The position numbers and the translations under genes were made by a program. Positions 25,947 through 39,003 of a DNA stretch of 64,000 nucleotides are shown here, piece after piece. Under the pieces are notes generated by a model that saw nothing but the letters and a program-made list of their open reading frames with translations, ran no database searches and was not told the origin of the DNA. Origin of the DNA: Adenanthera pavonina (taxonomy: Eukaryota; Streptophyta; Magnoliopsida; Fabales; Fabaceae); contig JAIVEN010000014.1 in the NCBI GenBank assembly GCA_026686845.1, forward strand, positions 31,890,001 through 31,954,000, in the 5' to 3' direction. Numbering within the stretch: the first letter of the stretch is position 1; the number at the start of each line of letters is the position of its first letter.

Positions 25947-28341
25947 TGTAATATCCTAATTTTTAATCAATATTAAATAATGTAGAAGGTAGGAATAGAA
26001 GATATCTCAAAATGCAAACAAAATTATAGAAAATGGAGAGACACAAAAAAGGCAGCAAAGGGCAAAAATGTCATTTTTCATGTTAGAAGACAAATGAGAA
26101 AATTATATTTTGGCCCCAAGAAATATGAATTCTTTGTCAAATGGTCCTTAGAATAAAGAATTTAGTGCAATTTGTCCCTGGGTAAATTACAAGAAAGGAC
26201 CCAAAAGTTTCAAAAATTATAAATTTACCTCGAGTAGAGGGCATTTTTGCAAATATGAGAAATTATAGTCAAAATGAAACTCTTGACGAGCTAATCCCAA
26301 TGAAATATAGATTAGAAGCTAGTTAGATCAATATGATTTAACATTGTGTGTTAAGTTCTAAAATTAAAATTTAACTGAATAAAGGTTATTTTAGACTGCA
26401 GGAAAAGCAGTGTAGTGTCAAGGACAGTAAATGAAACCTATCGAAATATATTTTGAGACAAGAAAATGATTTTAGTCTAAAAGTAATTTTGGGATAATTC
26501 TATACCAATTTAATGATAATTACCACAAAAATCCTTTAATTGACATGCTGCACAACTTGGGGACAAGGAGGGAGTTAATTAAAAAACTTTAATAAAGTAA
26601 AGGCAAAAATTAACTAAGGTTGGTTAATTACTATTCATCCATTTCATATCTCTCCTTCAATGCTTGGGTTAAGGTAATAAGAACATATTTTCACCTTCAT
26701 TTGTTTTGTAAAATAGAAGCAAAGTGAGAGAGAGAGAGCACCAAAATTCCAAGGAGAAAAGGAAGAGCAAGAAGAGAAAGTGGAAGCTATAAACACCAAG
26801 GTAAGATTCTAAGGCTATATGCTTATATATACAAGTGTTTAAGAGTGTTTTATGGAGTATTTTCTTCTCATCTTACCATGAAGATTTTGGCCAAGGATGA
26901 TTAAGAGTGAGAGATTTGAATCTTGTTAAATTAATCCATGGAAAAGCTTTGTATTGTTACGTAAAGCATGATTCAGTAAGTTGTTGGAAATATGGAGTAA
27001 ATCAAAAACCCCAATTTCCTTAGGGTTTTGGTCAGACTTGGGTTGTGTTTAGGGAAGGAATTTCAAGCTTTAAACTGCAAAAATGGATTTCTTGGGTCCA
27101 AAATAAGTAAGACCAAGTATGTTATACAGGAAAATGCAAAAGGAGAATAATTAATGTGAAAAATTAAGGTTCAAGTAAGCACTTTGTCTTTGAGATCATG
27201 CAACAAGTGGTTTATGGCATTGGTTTATGATGCTGTAGGATTCAAAGAAGTGTTAGAAGATCAAAGGAAGGGTGTACAAAGTTTGGAAGGAATTGGAAAG
27301 CTCAAAGGTAGTTAATGTCTCTTTATGCTCATTATTGTCATACTTTATTTTCATGAAGTTTGTTAATATGCCGTGTTTGGTTGATTTTTTATGAAGAATT
27401 TGCATTGTTGGCTAGTTGTTTGAAGGGTCTTATGATCCTAGGATGTCCATTTTACAAGATGTTATCATGCCAAAATTTCTATGGAATATAATGTCATAAT
27501 TTGTTCTATTGATTTTTAATTATGATTTTATGAATTGATGTTGGTATAATCCAACATAACTACTTAGATTTCATAAATCCCATGCCTTTCAAATGTCAAA
27601 CTATTTTAGGTAAAAGTCATGACAAGGTTGCCCAAGAAGTCAAAGGCAAGAAAGGAGAAGTTGGTGTATAAGTTGTTAATGCTTAGAATGGTGTTACTTT
27701 ATGAACTTTTATGTAAAATTATATGACAAATGATGATACTATACTTTCATGCCAATATGTTCCTTTAGGTTCTATGTGATGTATAACTAATTATGAAACC
27801 ATGTTGTGACCATGTGAATATTGTATAAACCTTATTTTGTGAAATTTAAAAATATTAAAGGTCACTTTGACCCCTGTTGGGAAATTCATACACTATTTAT
27901 GCATTTTGTGATCAAACATATAAGTACTCTATATAGTTGGAAACTAAATAGAAAGATATTTCTATGCACAAAGACCACTTAATTTGGAAAGTACTATGAT
28001 TTTTTCAATGTTATGGTCAGAATCAAGATTTTCAAAAAAAGATCAAAGCTATAGTACTTTTTGGAAAAAATTAACTATATGAATTAGCCTAGTAGTTGTT
28101 TTGTTTCATATTTTTTCCATGTAGAGAATCTTTTTAGCTATTTTTAAAGACTTGAATCACACCAAGAATATTTTTGTATAATTAGTTATGAATTTTCAAA
28201 GTTAGTCGGTGAAAATGAAAAATGCTAGAAAAATGAAAATACTGTTTTTAATATATTTTTATTCAAGCTTCTAAACTATGATGAAAGGACTCTATATTGT
28301 TCTAATATATGGGAAATTAGGCCTAAGATTAGGGTATTATA
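25947..28341 (+). repeat. Chromovirus-like solo LTR (2395 bp), GATCT/GAGCT flanks
   Basis: It starts TGTAATATCCTAATT and ends GGGTATTATA (terminal CA decayed to TA). The flanks are GATCT (25942-25946) and GAGCT (28342-28346), one mismatch. It is plus-oriented: purine-rich block near 26720-26780, then AAGGTAAGATTCTAAGGCTA as in the LTRs at 20400 and 47355. No PBS follows, so it is solo. Confidence 0.8.
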
Positions 28342-29298
28342 GAGCTGGCACCAGGTGATGCTATTTATGACGTTTTTCTGACTTATTCAATAAGTAACTC
28401 ATGTTGTTTATAAATATAGGGTTTTCTGAACACATTAGAGACACAATCATTGATTCTAAAAACCCTAGATAAGTTGTTCTAGAGTCTTTAAAGCTTGGAA
28501 GAAGCATTTTGACAACAGATTGTGAATAATTGAAGGAGTAGTGAGGCTAAATTATTCTCTTCATCTATTACTTCTCTTTGTTTGGTTTTTGTCTTGATGT
28601 TTTTGGAATTTCTTATTGGATTGCTATTGAAAACTATTTTTATTCCTAACTAATTCTCTCAGTTAGGGTAAGGGATATAGCCTAACTATGATTACTTAAA
28701 GTTTGCTATGAGATTATGACTCTTGTTTATTGATTAACTTTTTCATTATATTCATGTTCTATTATATCTATCTCTTTTGTGTTTTCTTGTGAACTTTGTG
28801 ATTGACCACCATAAAATTTATTTTGCAGGTAAACTTGATAGACTAAAAGGTGAAGAGTGAACTTAGACCTAGAGAGATAGACATAAGCAACGATTCTAGA
28901 AATAGAATTAGGTGTTTATGGTGACTTTGATTATGGCTTCAAGGTTTAATTATGAACTTTGGCTGCGTAAGAGCAAGTTGTAACCTAATTGAATACAGAT
29001 TAATTGGCTGAGAGATAATTAGAACAACTTAGAAATAACTATCACTATAATTATAAAAGAATCAAATGAAGATTAAGCTTTAGTTGTTCCACAAAGGTGA
29101 AACCCAATTTTGTAGCATTCCTAGAGATTGAATTACATTAAAACATTTTTTCCCTATATTCTTTTATTTTTATTTTATTCTTTTCTCAACTTTTCACAAA
29201 TTTTTTCTATTGACTAAAATAAATTAATTGAGTGAACTATAACCTCCATTGGATACGACTCATGGAATACTCTAGGATATTTTTTATATTGCAATTGG
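28342..29298. other. Unassigned repeat, perhaps leader of another gypsy element
   Basis: No ORF is present. The end, with GGATACGACTCATGGAATACTCTAGGA near 29254-29279, recalls leader text common near the LTRs of Tat/Athila-type elements, but I see no terminus or PBS. The CACTA-type element at 29299 is inserted at its right edge. Confidence 0.25.
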
Positions 29299-32200
29299 TA
29301 CTAGTAGAAAAAAAGCATTCTAGAACTGCCTTTCTAGACAGTTATAAAAATGCATGTCCTAGAAAAAGTGACCGGTGACATTTTTGTAAATAAAAAATTT
29401 AATTGTAAATAGTTTAGGACGGTTGTTAAATGGAATGTCATAGATTGTATTTTCTAGGACGATGATATTTTTTACAATTTTAAAAATGTTATTTTATAGG
29501 ATGGTGGAATATTTCTATTGTCTTGGAAATTTCATTTAGTGCCCTATTTCTTTTGTTTTTTTTTGGGCCAGCACTCTATTCTTGTTTGCTTCTTCAACAT
29601 TCTCTCGTGGGTAAAACCTCATGCAACTCGTCTCCTTCTTTTCTTTGTGGCTACAAGATTGCCAAAGAGGAAGTTGGGGGCAACAACTAGGAACTATCAA
29701 GTGAAGATGGCAAGTGGTAAGGGAGAGAAAGCTCCGAAAATGGGAAAGAGTGATGCTAATGTCCTAACCTACCAAACTGTCACACCACTATATCTTCTCT
29801 CCTTCATCTTCTCCTACCATAATTTGGTGATCAGAAAACCACGGATGGAAGTGCTCCTTCTTTGGTCCTTCTCTTAATCACTAGACCTCACCATCCTCCC
29901 TTCCTTCGTTCAATGTGTTTTTGACGTGATGCTTTTAAGGGATAAATTTGTTATAGGTTTCTACGATTATTGTGAGTAATAGATGACTAATTGAGAATTT
30001 CTGCTTTTGATCTTTTAAGGTTCTTCATGGAGAAGAGATTGCTCTTGTCAGGTTGATCACTTTGAATCAGCCACATCAGTTAAATGCCATCTCACCAGAG
30101 CTGGTAAGCCAAGCAGGGTAAATTCCCTTCCTAGATTTTGCCTGGAATGAAACTCCTTTACTAACATTGCATGTAAATAAATTTCCTTCCTGGTTGATTT
30201 GTAGGAGTTATAATAATTTTTATTGCTTAAGTTATTGCCTTGATATGCAATCAAGTTTCACTAGTGGCATCATATCTACAAAAGTGGCAGAAAGATGATA
30301 AAACAAAGCTTGTTATCTTTAAGGTTTTTCTTATTGTCTTGGCTGCTAACAACTTTTTACTGTCTAATGTTACTGTTGATTAATCAATCATAAGTACCAA
30401 TAAGATTTAAACAATTTATCATTCTCTTACTATTGCTTATATTCCTTCACTTTTTTTGCAATCACTAACTTGCTCAACAAAATTTTTTTAGGGAGCTGGT
30501 AGAACTTTTTTCTGTTGGTGGGGATTTGAAATTGTTCTATGATGGTTGGAAGTTAGGTAACTTCATTTTTCTTTTGTTAGGATTGAACTGATTGAAGAGC
30601 ACTATGCAAAAGAATCCAGCGTCTTCATTATTTTCTTTAAGTGATGGAAGCCCTCATTCTCTCTCACTCCTATATCTTTCTAATGTTGTATTTGGTGTCA
30701 TTAATTGCCTATTGATGTTGATGTGAGGTTGCTCGTGGAATTCAACTAGATACTGTGGAGAGGGGTAGGGATATAAACTTTGTTCTTAAATAGGTACATA
30801 TATTAATTAGTAACTAAGATTATTTGATTTTAAATTCTTCACTATGATTTATTAGTTTATATTCTATTCTTTTAGGATCTTTTTGTCCTATAATAATGAT
30901 TAGACTATAGTCATATAGTCCATTACTTTTACATCCACATTGATGAGTATTTTCACTTATTGTTCGTTAGTGCAATATGCAAGATGGCACCATCAAAAAT
31001 GTGGATATGGTTCTTCTTGTTCTTATATTTCCTTTGTTTTTGGGACTTCCAAAGGTAAACTTTTCCAACTTAGCCATAGAAAAACTAGGGGTGGGGAACC
31101 TGTCTATGCAATTAAAATAATTGGTAGCTCTTTACTTTATAGTTCCACTAAAGTTGTTTGTGTTTGATGTATTAAGCTTCTCTATAATTAACAACAAGCT
31201 TTTCTTATATAAGTAGTATGTGACTTTTAACTAAAAAAGATGTTGTAGATATAGCAACTTCGCATAGGCAATTGAATTTATTGAGGATTTCAGGCTCTAG
31301 AATCAGAATATGACCAATAACTTTGTAGGTATAGTTTGGGGTTTTCAAAAAAGACAAGTCACTTATTGCAAATGACACTTAATAGTAACTTCTTCTATAA
31401 CTTTTAAGACCTTGAATATCATTGTTCAATCTCACATATTTTAGTTTTCTTTGTCCTATTTGCATGTTGTAGTCTCTAAATGCCTATTCAAAGCTTCCTT
31501 TCACAATCTCAATTAATCCTTACTGTTCTTATACCTTGTATCCACAAATAGCTAATAGAGAAAGAAAATGAGTGCTTGCCTGTTCCTTTTTTTTCTTCCT
31601 CGTGATTGTAGTGGTTTCATTTTCCTTCATTTTTATGTTGGTTCACTTGCCATTTTTGCAATTTTGCAGGCTATATTTTGTTACTGGATTATATCAAATT
31701 TGTTTTCACTAGGGCTTGGACTCGGCAAAGCATTTTAGGTTCTTTATATAAGCAAAATTCTTTTCTTTAGATTAGTGTTGACATGCATGTTTTCTAAATT
31801 TTTGGTAAATCTTTTTTTGAATTTGTGAGAAATATAGGAATAGGATCTTTGATAATTGTGCAAAACCAACTACGTAGGCTATTCAAATTTGTGCAAAACC
31901 AACTATGTAGGATTACTTGTGAATGTATTTCCCTATTTTATTTTGGTTCATCTGCAAAAGTCAGAGAAAGCTACGGGAATATGGGATCATGGAGGCAAAG
32001 ATAATGGTCTACTTCTATCCTTCATAATTAGAAGTGGAATATTTGTTTGATTTTTAAGAATTCTTAATGTGATGTTTTGATAGGATGATGGTTTCCTTGC
32101 ACATGATTTTCTGTCTTCATCAATTAACAACTAAATGTATATTTTGTTTTATTTTACTAATATTTTATCTTCTATTAATAAGCATCATGAGCTAGAAATT

Positions 32201-32929
32201 ATCATATTTATTATGAATTTGTTATTATTTCCTGTTTTTTAACAATTCTTAATGTGATGTTTTGAAGGAATGGTCCCAATTTAGTTTGAAGTATATTGTG
32301 TTGTATTTGTAGTCGAACCTAACCTATGCAGTAGCAGTGATGTGATTGTAATATGTTTTGGTTGTACTCTAGGCTATTAGTTTTGAAGTTGTCATTTTTT
32401 CCTTGTAGGTTAGGTGATGTTTTTGTAACTTATTTTAGTTCATCTTAGATTAGGTGATGACACTAAGCTTTAGTACTTGCTATTTTGACCTAACTTATGT
32501 AATATTTTGTCTGGAATGAATTAGTCTTAATGAGGTATTTGTTTTCAATCCATTTTGTTGGTCATGACAAGTGACATGGTGTGAATGTGTTGCCATGTTC
32601 TATTCTGCAAACTGATGCTTTGGCAAAAAAATTAAACAAATCAAAGAACATAGAACAGAACAAAACAAGTATAGAAAACTAGAAGAAGCAGCCATATCAT
32701 TATCATTATTTCAAGAAGCTTATTATTGCATAAAATAGATTAGAGCATTTGCTTACCATTCCACAAATGGATGCTTGTGATAAGAAAGGATAGGCTTCAT
32801 ACTTTCTTCATGCAAATCTCATATGGGTGTGTTTAAGATTATGAACATTCTACAAATTATAGTTGTATTAGGAATATTTGTTGGTCTCATTATGATGTTT
32901 GAGCTCTTGCAGGAACAGTCACTAGTACA
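29299..32929 (+). mobile_element. CACTA-type element with captured hydrolase gene piece (right end not found)
   Basis: The left end TACTAGTAGAAAAAAAG is a one-base variant of the common plant CACTA terminus CACTAGTAGAAA. At 29370-29396 the motif ACCGGTGACATTTTTGTAAATAAA follows; the same motif lies inside the left ends of the other two CACTA elements here. A stem-like GCCTTTCTAGACAG/CTAGGACGG pattern follows. I could not find a matching right end before the next CACTA start at 32930, so the second element may have inserted into this one or truncated it. The interior has introns and exon pieces of a host gene. Confidence 0.6.
30020..30557 (+). pseudogene. Captured 3-hydroxyisobutyryl-CoA hydrolase-like gene fragment, three exons
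   Basis: Three exon pieces with intron borders are visible: 30020-30103 (28 codons, containing ITLNQPHQLNAIS, then GTAAGC), 30264-30323 (VASYLQKWQKDD..LVIFK, then GT), and 30492-30557 (GAGRT.., then, one base shifted, GGDLKLFYDG). The order and motifs (TLNxPxQLNA, the L-VI-K strand, GAGRxFxxGGD) are those of the CoA-binding, oxyanion-hole half of the crotonase fold in plant 3-hydroxyisobutyryl-CoA hydrolase-like proteins (CHY1 group, valine breakdown). Exon 3 has an extra T in the T-run that breaks the frame. Only the N-terminal third is present, so it is non-functional. Enoyl-CoA hydratase relatives are the alternative donor. Confidence 0.8.
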
Positions 32930-34251
32930 AAAAGGGATTTTAACATCTACATTTTAGATCGGGTAAAAAATAATCGATCTAAAAAATAGAACCGGTGGCA
33001 TTTTTGTAAATAAACTATGAAGTGTGGGATTTTCTAGATTGGTTAGAAAAATAACCGATGTATAAAATACTTTCTAGATAAGTGGAAAAAACACACCGAT
33101 CTAAAAGATAAAATAATATAAATAAAAAATATTTTTTTCACTTTTTTAGATCTAATGGAAAACCTACAGATCTAAAAAATTTCCCTGCAATCTGGAAAAA
33201 TCATCTTTTTTACTTCCCCTCCATTCTGCCTCATTTATGACATAACCCTACCTCTCCCGCATTCTAGTAAATCTATAGCTCTCAAAACATGATCCACTCC
33301 TTTAGCACAACCATCGCCGATCTCTCTCTTAGTGGGTCGTCTTTTTCCTCTTCCTCTTGCACAGCCGCGCATAACCCATCACTAGTCCAACTTCATTTGT
33401 CATCATTTCTTCCTTACCGTGGGTTATGTCTTGGGGTTTTGAAATTATCGTGCATCATCGTGGGATGTCATGGGTCTTGGTGGGTATTATGTTTCAATTT
33501 GCTATTAGCCATGACCACATAGTGAGAGCAATATTTGGTCTTCTCCTCGTCACTATTAGGGGTCTTTTGGTCATGCATAGACACTAGTTTAGAGCTTGCG
33601 ATTGAGGTTAGTATCTCTATTTTCCATCTCTTTTTCCCCTGTAATCGATTGCCATTTGTTAACTTCTTTTTCCTTCATCAACACCACCGTTGGTTTGATA
33701 ATTACTAAAGAAGAATTATTGCAGACCGCTGCAGAACTTTCTTCGCATCTTCTTCAAAGTGGATATGAGGTATAATAAATTATATGTTAATTTTTTATCC
33801 AATTTCTTAAAAAATAAGTATACGATTGAAAAGAAATTAATTCTTAAAACTTATGTTCATTACTGCAATCTCAAAACCTTCGAAGGGAGTTTATAGGCTA
33901 GGCTACGTAATTTTCAAGGGAGTTTATGGAAATATGGATATGCTATAATGAGTATTTAGTAAAGTTATATGACCAGGAATATAATTATTTAATGAATTTA
34001 TTTCATTTATTTTGTTTTATATGTATATATATACACATGTCAATGCCAACCTTCACACTTTTGTTTGGAGGTTAGCGTGCTCCATCAAAAGGATTGTCAT
34101 CAAATGCTGAAGTCTGATGTGATGTGCATTATGTTATTCTCTATTTGTTACAGATATTACATGAATTATCTTGTAGGTATCTGATATTCATCATGTACTC
34201 ATTACAACCTTATAAAATTCTAACTTCATTCTGGTTGTCATATTTTGAGAT

Positions 34252-34532
34252 GGGACAAATTTGACCTTGAGAGAAGTTTTTGAGAGTCTTGATTTGGCTG
34301 GGTAATGCTATAACTATAATGATCACTCATAACTTTTTTTTTTTGTTTTAAGCTGGAGTATATGACCAATTTTTATGTTTGTTTGAGCAGGTATGACCTC
34401 AATGTAGTCCTTTTGGATGTTCAGCAGACAAGAGTACATTTCATCTCATTGGTAAGTTCAATCTTAAGTACAATCCTTGTGGTCAAAGTAGGCTTAGAGA
34501 GATATTCCTAAAGCAGGATAATCTAATTCAAG
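34252..34532 (+). pseudogene. Captured AMP deaminase gene fragment, exons 1-2 of 3
   Basis: Exon one (34252-34302) reads GTNLTLREVFESLDLAG and ends at GGTAATG. Exon two (34391-34532), after TTGAGCAG, reads YDLNV, then LLDV, and, after loss of one base in the codon following GTT at about 34421, ADKSTFH, KFNLKYNPCGQ, SRLREIFLKQDNLIQ. These are highly conserved blocks just before the catalytic TIM barrel of plant AMP deaminase (EMBRYONIC FACTOR 1 type), which converts AMP to IMP. The single-base deletion and a few replacements show it is not under protein constraint. No metal-binding or catalytic region is present. It lies inside a CACTA-type element. Confidence 0.88.
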
Positions 34533-35052
34533 GTGATTTCTCCGCTGTAACAGACTGAATTCCTATGTGTTTACTTCTAACTACATGGCAAAACAATCCT
34601 ACAGCTTGAGAGAATCTATTTACTTGGTTAATTTTTATTTGGAGATTCTACTTCAAACTAGGGTTTTGGAAAATCTCATTGCATCTTGGATTATGTTAAC
34701 TTTTAAACTCTACATAATACCTACTAATGTCAGCTTGAAATAAAATATATCATTATAAAATCTGAATGGAAAAGGAAAATTCTTTTTGGCATCTAGTCTT
34801 AACATTTTCTGCAATATAAGTATGTATTTTTCCTGGTTTGTCTATCTTCTGTATGATCCTTTATGGTAGATGGTATATTCTGGTTGCTGAAGACTAAGGA
34901 AGTTTGAAGTTTATAGACTTTTTATTGTAATATGCAGTCATTGATTATATAAGTAGAAAGCTATATTGATTTTGCATCAAAGGATGCCCCTTTTGTTAGT
35001 ATTATGTATAATTGTAACATTCAATTTATAAACAAATAAAGTGCTAGGGTTG

Positions 35053-37592
35053 TGTAACACCTCATACTTACACTCATTTCCCATGTATTAAACTATATTT
35101 AAGTCCACTATTACTTGATTAGAGACTTGATTACATAAAACAACTTAAACCAATTTATTCCATTTCGGGTACCATTCTCTTGGTTAACTTCTTTTTACCC
35201 GGTAAACTTTGAAAATTCATAACTAAATCAAGAAAAATCATATTGATATGGTTCAAGTCTCTAAATATAGCTTAAAAGATTCTATACATGGGAAAAATGT
35301 TGAACAGGGAAGTTACCATGCCAACTGATACAGTAAGTTCGTATTATATGTACTGTAGCAATGGTCATTTTTGCAAATTTCTGATTCTGACCATAACTTT
35401 GAAAAATCACCATAAATCATACACAACTCCAAATTGGGTGATCTTTATGCCTATGGAAAGCTACACATGTCTAGTTTTTATATATATAAAATACTCGTAC
35501 ATGAATCCACCAAAAATTTTGAACAGTACACGAGATTCTGAGCAGTGTCACAATGGCCATTTTCTTCCTACAACTTGTCAACATAGAACTTAATATGTAC
35601 CTACATGGCCATTTCTTGTCTTCACTTAAAACATTACATCATAGTAGATATAGATGAACATAATTACATTCATGTAAAGTTCTAGAACTATACACATCAT
35701 TTTCGCGAGGTATTCCAAACAAAGCACCAATGCAAGCAAGTTCATTTTAATTAAGAGCTTGCTTTTCCTTCCCCTTTTCCTCTTGGGCAATCTTGCCATA
35801 GCTTGAACCTAAAATTTGTTAGACATTTCAAAAGGGGTGAGATTCAAAGAATCTCAGTAGTAACTACCATCATGCACACATATCATCATATATATTGCAA
35901 GTATTCATCTCAAAACACATTAAGCATGCAATCAAATCATTTTGGCATAACCATTATATAAAAATTTGGGCAGCATTTCCCCTTGTATTTGGACATATCC
36001 AGGGTCACAATACCCTTCAAACAATCCAACCAACAATGCCAAATCATCACAAGATAACATTCCAAACATTATACACATCATTCAATGCAAGCAACATCAA
36101 TGACAATACATAAGCATAGATAGGTAAGTTAACTACCTTTGAGCTTTCCACTAATCTCCAAACTTTGCAAACCCTTTCCTTGATCTTCTAACACTCCTTT
36201 GGATCCTATAGCATCATCAAATAATGCCATTAACCATTAATTATCCAATTTCATTCACAAAGTGCTCACTTGAACTAAAATTTGCACTTTGTTATCCATC
36301 ATGCATTCCTTGTACAACATACTTATTCTAACCTATTTTGGACCCAAGGAATCCATTTTTGAGGTCAAAAACTTGAAATTCCCTTCCTATAATGAACCCT
36401 AATTGGGCAGAAAATTATCATAAATTATAGAAAAATAACTAACCGATTAATTTGTAATCCAATGACATATTCTTGCACCTTATGGCCTATATAACCCTTT
36501 TCATGGCTTAGTTTTTCCATACCTTCATTTTCTCTCTCTACTCTCTCTCTAGGTAGAAACTTTCAGCAAGAAAATAGATGGAAAATAACCATTAAAATCC
36601 CTCAAAATTGCTAGGAGACACAAGAAAAGGGTTATAAGATAATACCTTGAAGTTTTGGGACAAATCTTGTGATTTTCTCTTCTCCCTTTTGTTCTCTCTC
36701 TCTCACGCGTTCCTGGATTGCTTCTCCACTGAACCACCATCTTCTTTTCGTGAGGAAGATGAAATGATAAGTTTTAAAATGATAGTTATATCATATAATA
36801 ACTTAATTAACCTTTTTATCTATTTTCATTTACTTTTCTTTTAAAAAGCTTTTCACTTAATTCCCTTGGTGTCCCATTCAGTAATCAGACGTGATTCACT
36901 CCCCTTTTTGGCCAAAATTGCTCCAATAATTCATATGGACCAAAATACCCTTTACCGATTAAATTTACCTGTACCGATGGGGTATTTTTGCCAAAATCGT
37001 CATTAAATTGGTACAGGATTATTCAACCATTGATTTTGGTCCAAAATCATTATATAGACCCAAAATATATTTTAACAATGTCCAATCATTGTCCTTGGAT
37101 CAATACTGTCTTTTTCTGCAGTCTAAACTGATTTTTATTGGGTAAAATATTAATATTAAATCCTAATCACCCAATAAATATGATTTTGACCTTAATAAAT
37201 TCCATACTATATTTCATTGGGTCTAACACATTGAGAGCTTCACTTTGACTATAATTTTTCATATTTACAAAAATGCCCTTGACCCGGGTCTAATTTATAA
37301 TTTTTTAAACTTTCGGGTCATCAGGTGTAATTTACCCCAAAATTCATAAATTCTCCTTCAACATTCTCCTGCGTCCACCGACTTTAACTTTATTATTATT
37401 ATTATTATTATTATTATTTCCTTTTTCCTTTTTCCAGAGGTAAAATCATCATTTTCCATTTTTTCTTTCAACTGAGATAATTGACTTCTTTGTCCTATTT
37501 CATGCCAAATAATGTACATCCATTTTTGCAAACTCTTTATAAATTTCAAAATATTAAGCCTCGAATATCTATAAAAATTTTAGAATGTTACA
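35053..37592 (-). repeat. Chromovirus-like solo LTR (2540 bp), GGTTG target duplication
   Basis: It starts TGTAACACCTCATAC and ends AGAATGTTACA, flanked by GGTTG at 35048-35052 and 37593-37597, a perfect 5-bp duplication. The gagattcaaagaatctc hairpin lies at 35839-35855. A TTA trinucleotide run at about 37390-37418 is a microsatellite within it. It landed in an intron of the captured AMP deaminase piece. Confidence 0.93.
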
Positions 37593-37971
37593 GGTTGACT
37601 ATGAGACAGAGTTTGGGACTTGGATCAATGTGGATAGTTTGCTTTGGTAGGAGGTTTAGATTGCTTGAAAATAGTAGATATAAATAATAAGGGTTGTATC
37701 TTACATTTGCAAAAAATTTAAAAAAGAGAACTTTTTTTTTAATATAAAAAAAGAATCAATTTCTACTTGTGGGTTAATGAAAGTGGAAGATGGTTCAAAG
37801 ACCTACAAATGAGTAACTTATGATAGGTGTTACTATTATCAAATATTACAATAGTCATCAGAGATGTTTAAGATATTATTGATGTGAATTATGATTCATA
37901 TTGTCTTCTTCAAAAAATAAAGTGTCATCTCTTACTTTGATGTGGTCTTTTTATTCTATTGCATTGAATAG

Positions 37972-38033
37972 GTTGTTTCCTTGCTGAGCTAACAAAGAAA
38001 GTGGTTTCTGACCTTGATGCTTGCAAATATAAA
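37972..38033 (+). pseudogene. Captured AMP deaminase gene fragment, exon 3
   Basis: After an AG acceptor at about 37970, the frame reads FLAELTKKVVSDLDACKYK. In plant AMP deaminases this block directly follows the LKQDNLIQG block found at 34500-34532. The two parts are therefore one captured gene piece, now separated by the solo LTR at 35053-37592. Sequence between (34533-35052, 37598-37971) is then the captured intron. Confidence 0.8.
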
Positions 38034-39003
38034 GTTCTTTCTTGAATCCTTGTATGCTATATATTTTGTTTTGAGAATGTAGACTTGATTTAGTTGATTG
38101 TTATTTGCTATTTTGATATATTGCATAAGTAAACTCCTCAATTTTCACTTCGCCCACTCTGTATGCATGTTTAATTCTTGATTCTGATTTGTTATATGTA
38201 GGTAGTTTTTCCTTTTTGCTTTTTGTTGTTTTTCTTGGTCATGGTGGGGGTCCTAATTTCTCAATACACTTTTAGGTGCTCTATCAAGGAGATATATCTA
38301 AATTTTCATTTTCAGTTAGTGCAGATGAAGCCATTTTAAAGCTTGAGCATTTTTGTTCAAGATTGATCTGTGTTTTCATATTGTCCTTTGGTTAGAAGTA
38401 GTTCAGATTATTGGGTGGATCATGGTCATAATTATTCTTTATTCACACTTTCAAACCTATGAATAACTGATGGCAAAAGCTTGTTGGATAAGCATTCTTC
38501 CATTGTTTTTCTAGCTGAAAAAATAGTAAACTTTGACTTTGATTTTGTGCTTACTTAAAATCACAACAAAATTTTATTTCTTGATTGTGGTTTTTGAATG
38601 CTTTGTTTCTTTTGATGTGGGTGTCGATGTTTGTTAATATATGTCTTTCTGCACCTAATTTGTCCATAGATGATCACATTAAAACTAACACTTGAAAATG
38701 AAATCAAGAGTAACACGAGATTTCTATACCTCACCAAGCATTGTCTATTGGGTTATAAAAAATTTATGGAGCCTTAAATTTCAGTAGTGGTTTTCCTACT
38801 CTTTTTAAATTTAGCCAGGTTCCTAAATATTAGGGCATTGTATAATCTCATCATTAGATCTCTTTCTCGTCATTATTAGTTTCATAAGTATGTTCAAATG
38901 CATTCCTGTCAATGTTAGATATGTATCATATGTGAATTTGTTGTTATATTAGTAATGTCATTCCTGTATTTCTATAATAAGGTTTTGTTGATTTTAGTGA
39001 TAG

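Noticed and set aside
29518..29877. Plus-strand ORF of 119 codons in the second CACTA-type element
   Set aside because: No recognisable domain; hydrophobic start results from a T-run. It could be a captured UTR or exon but cannot be supported.
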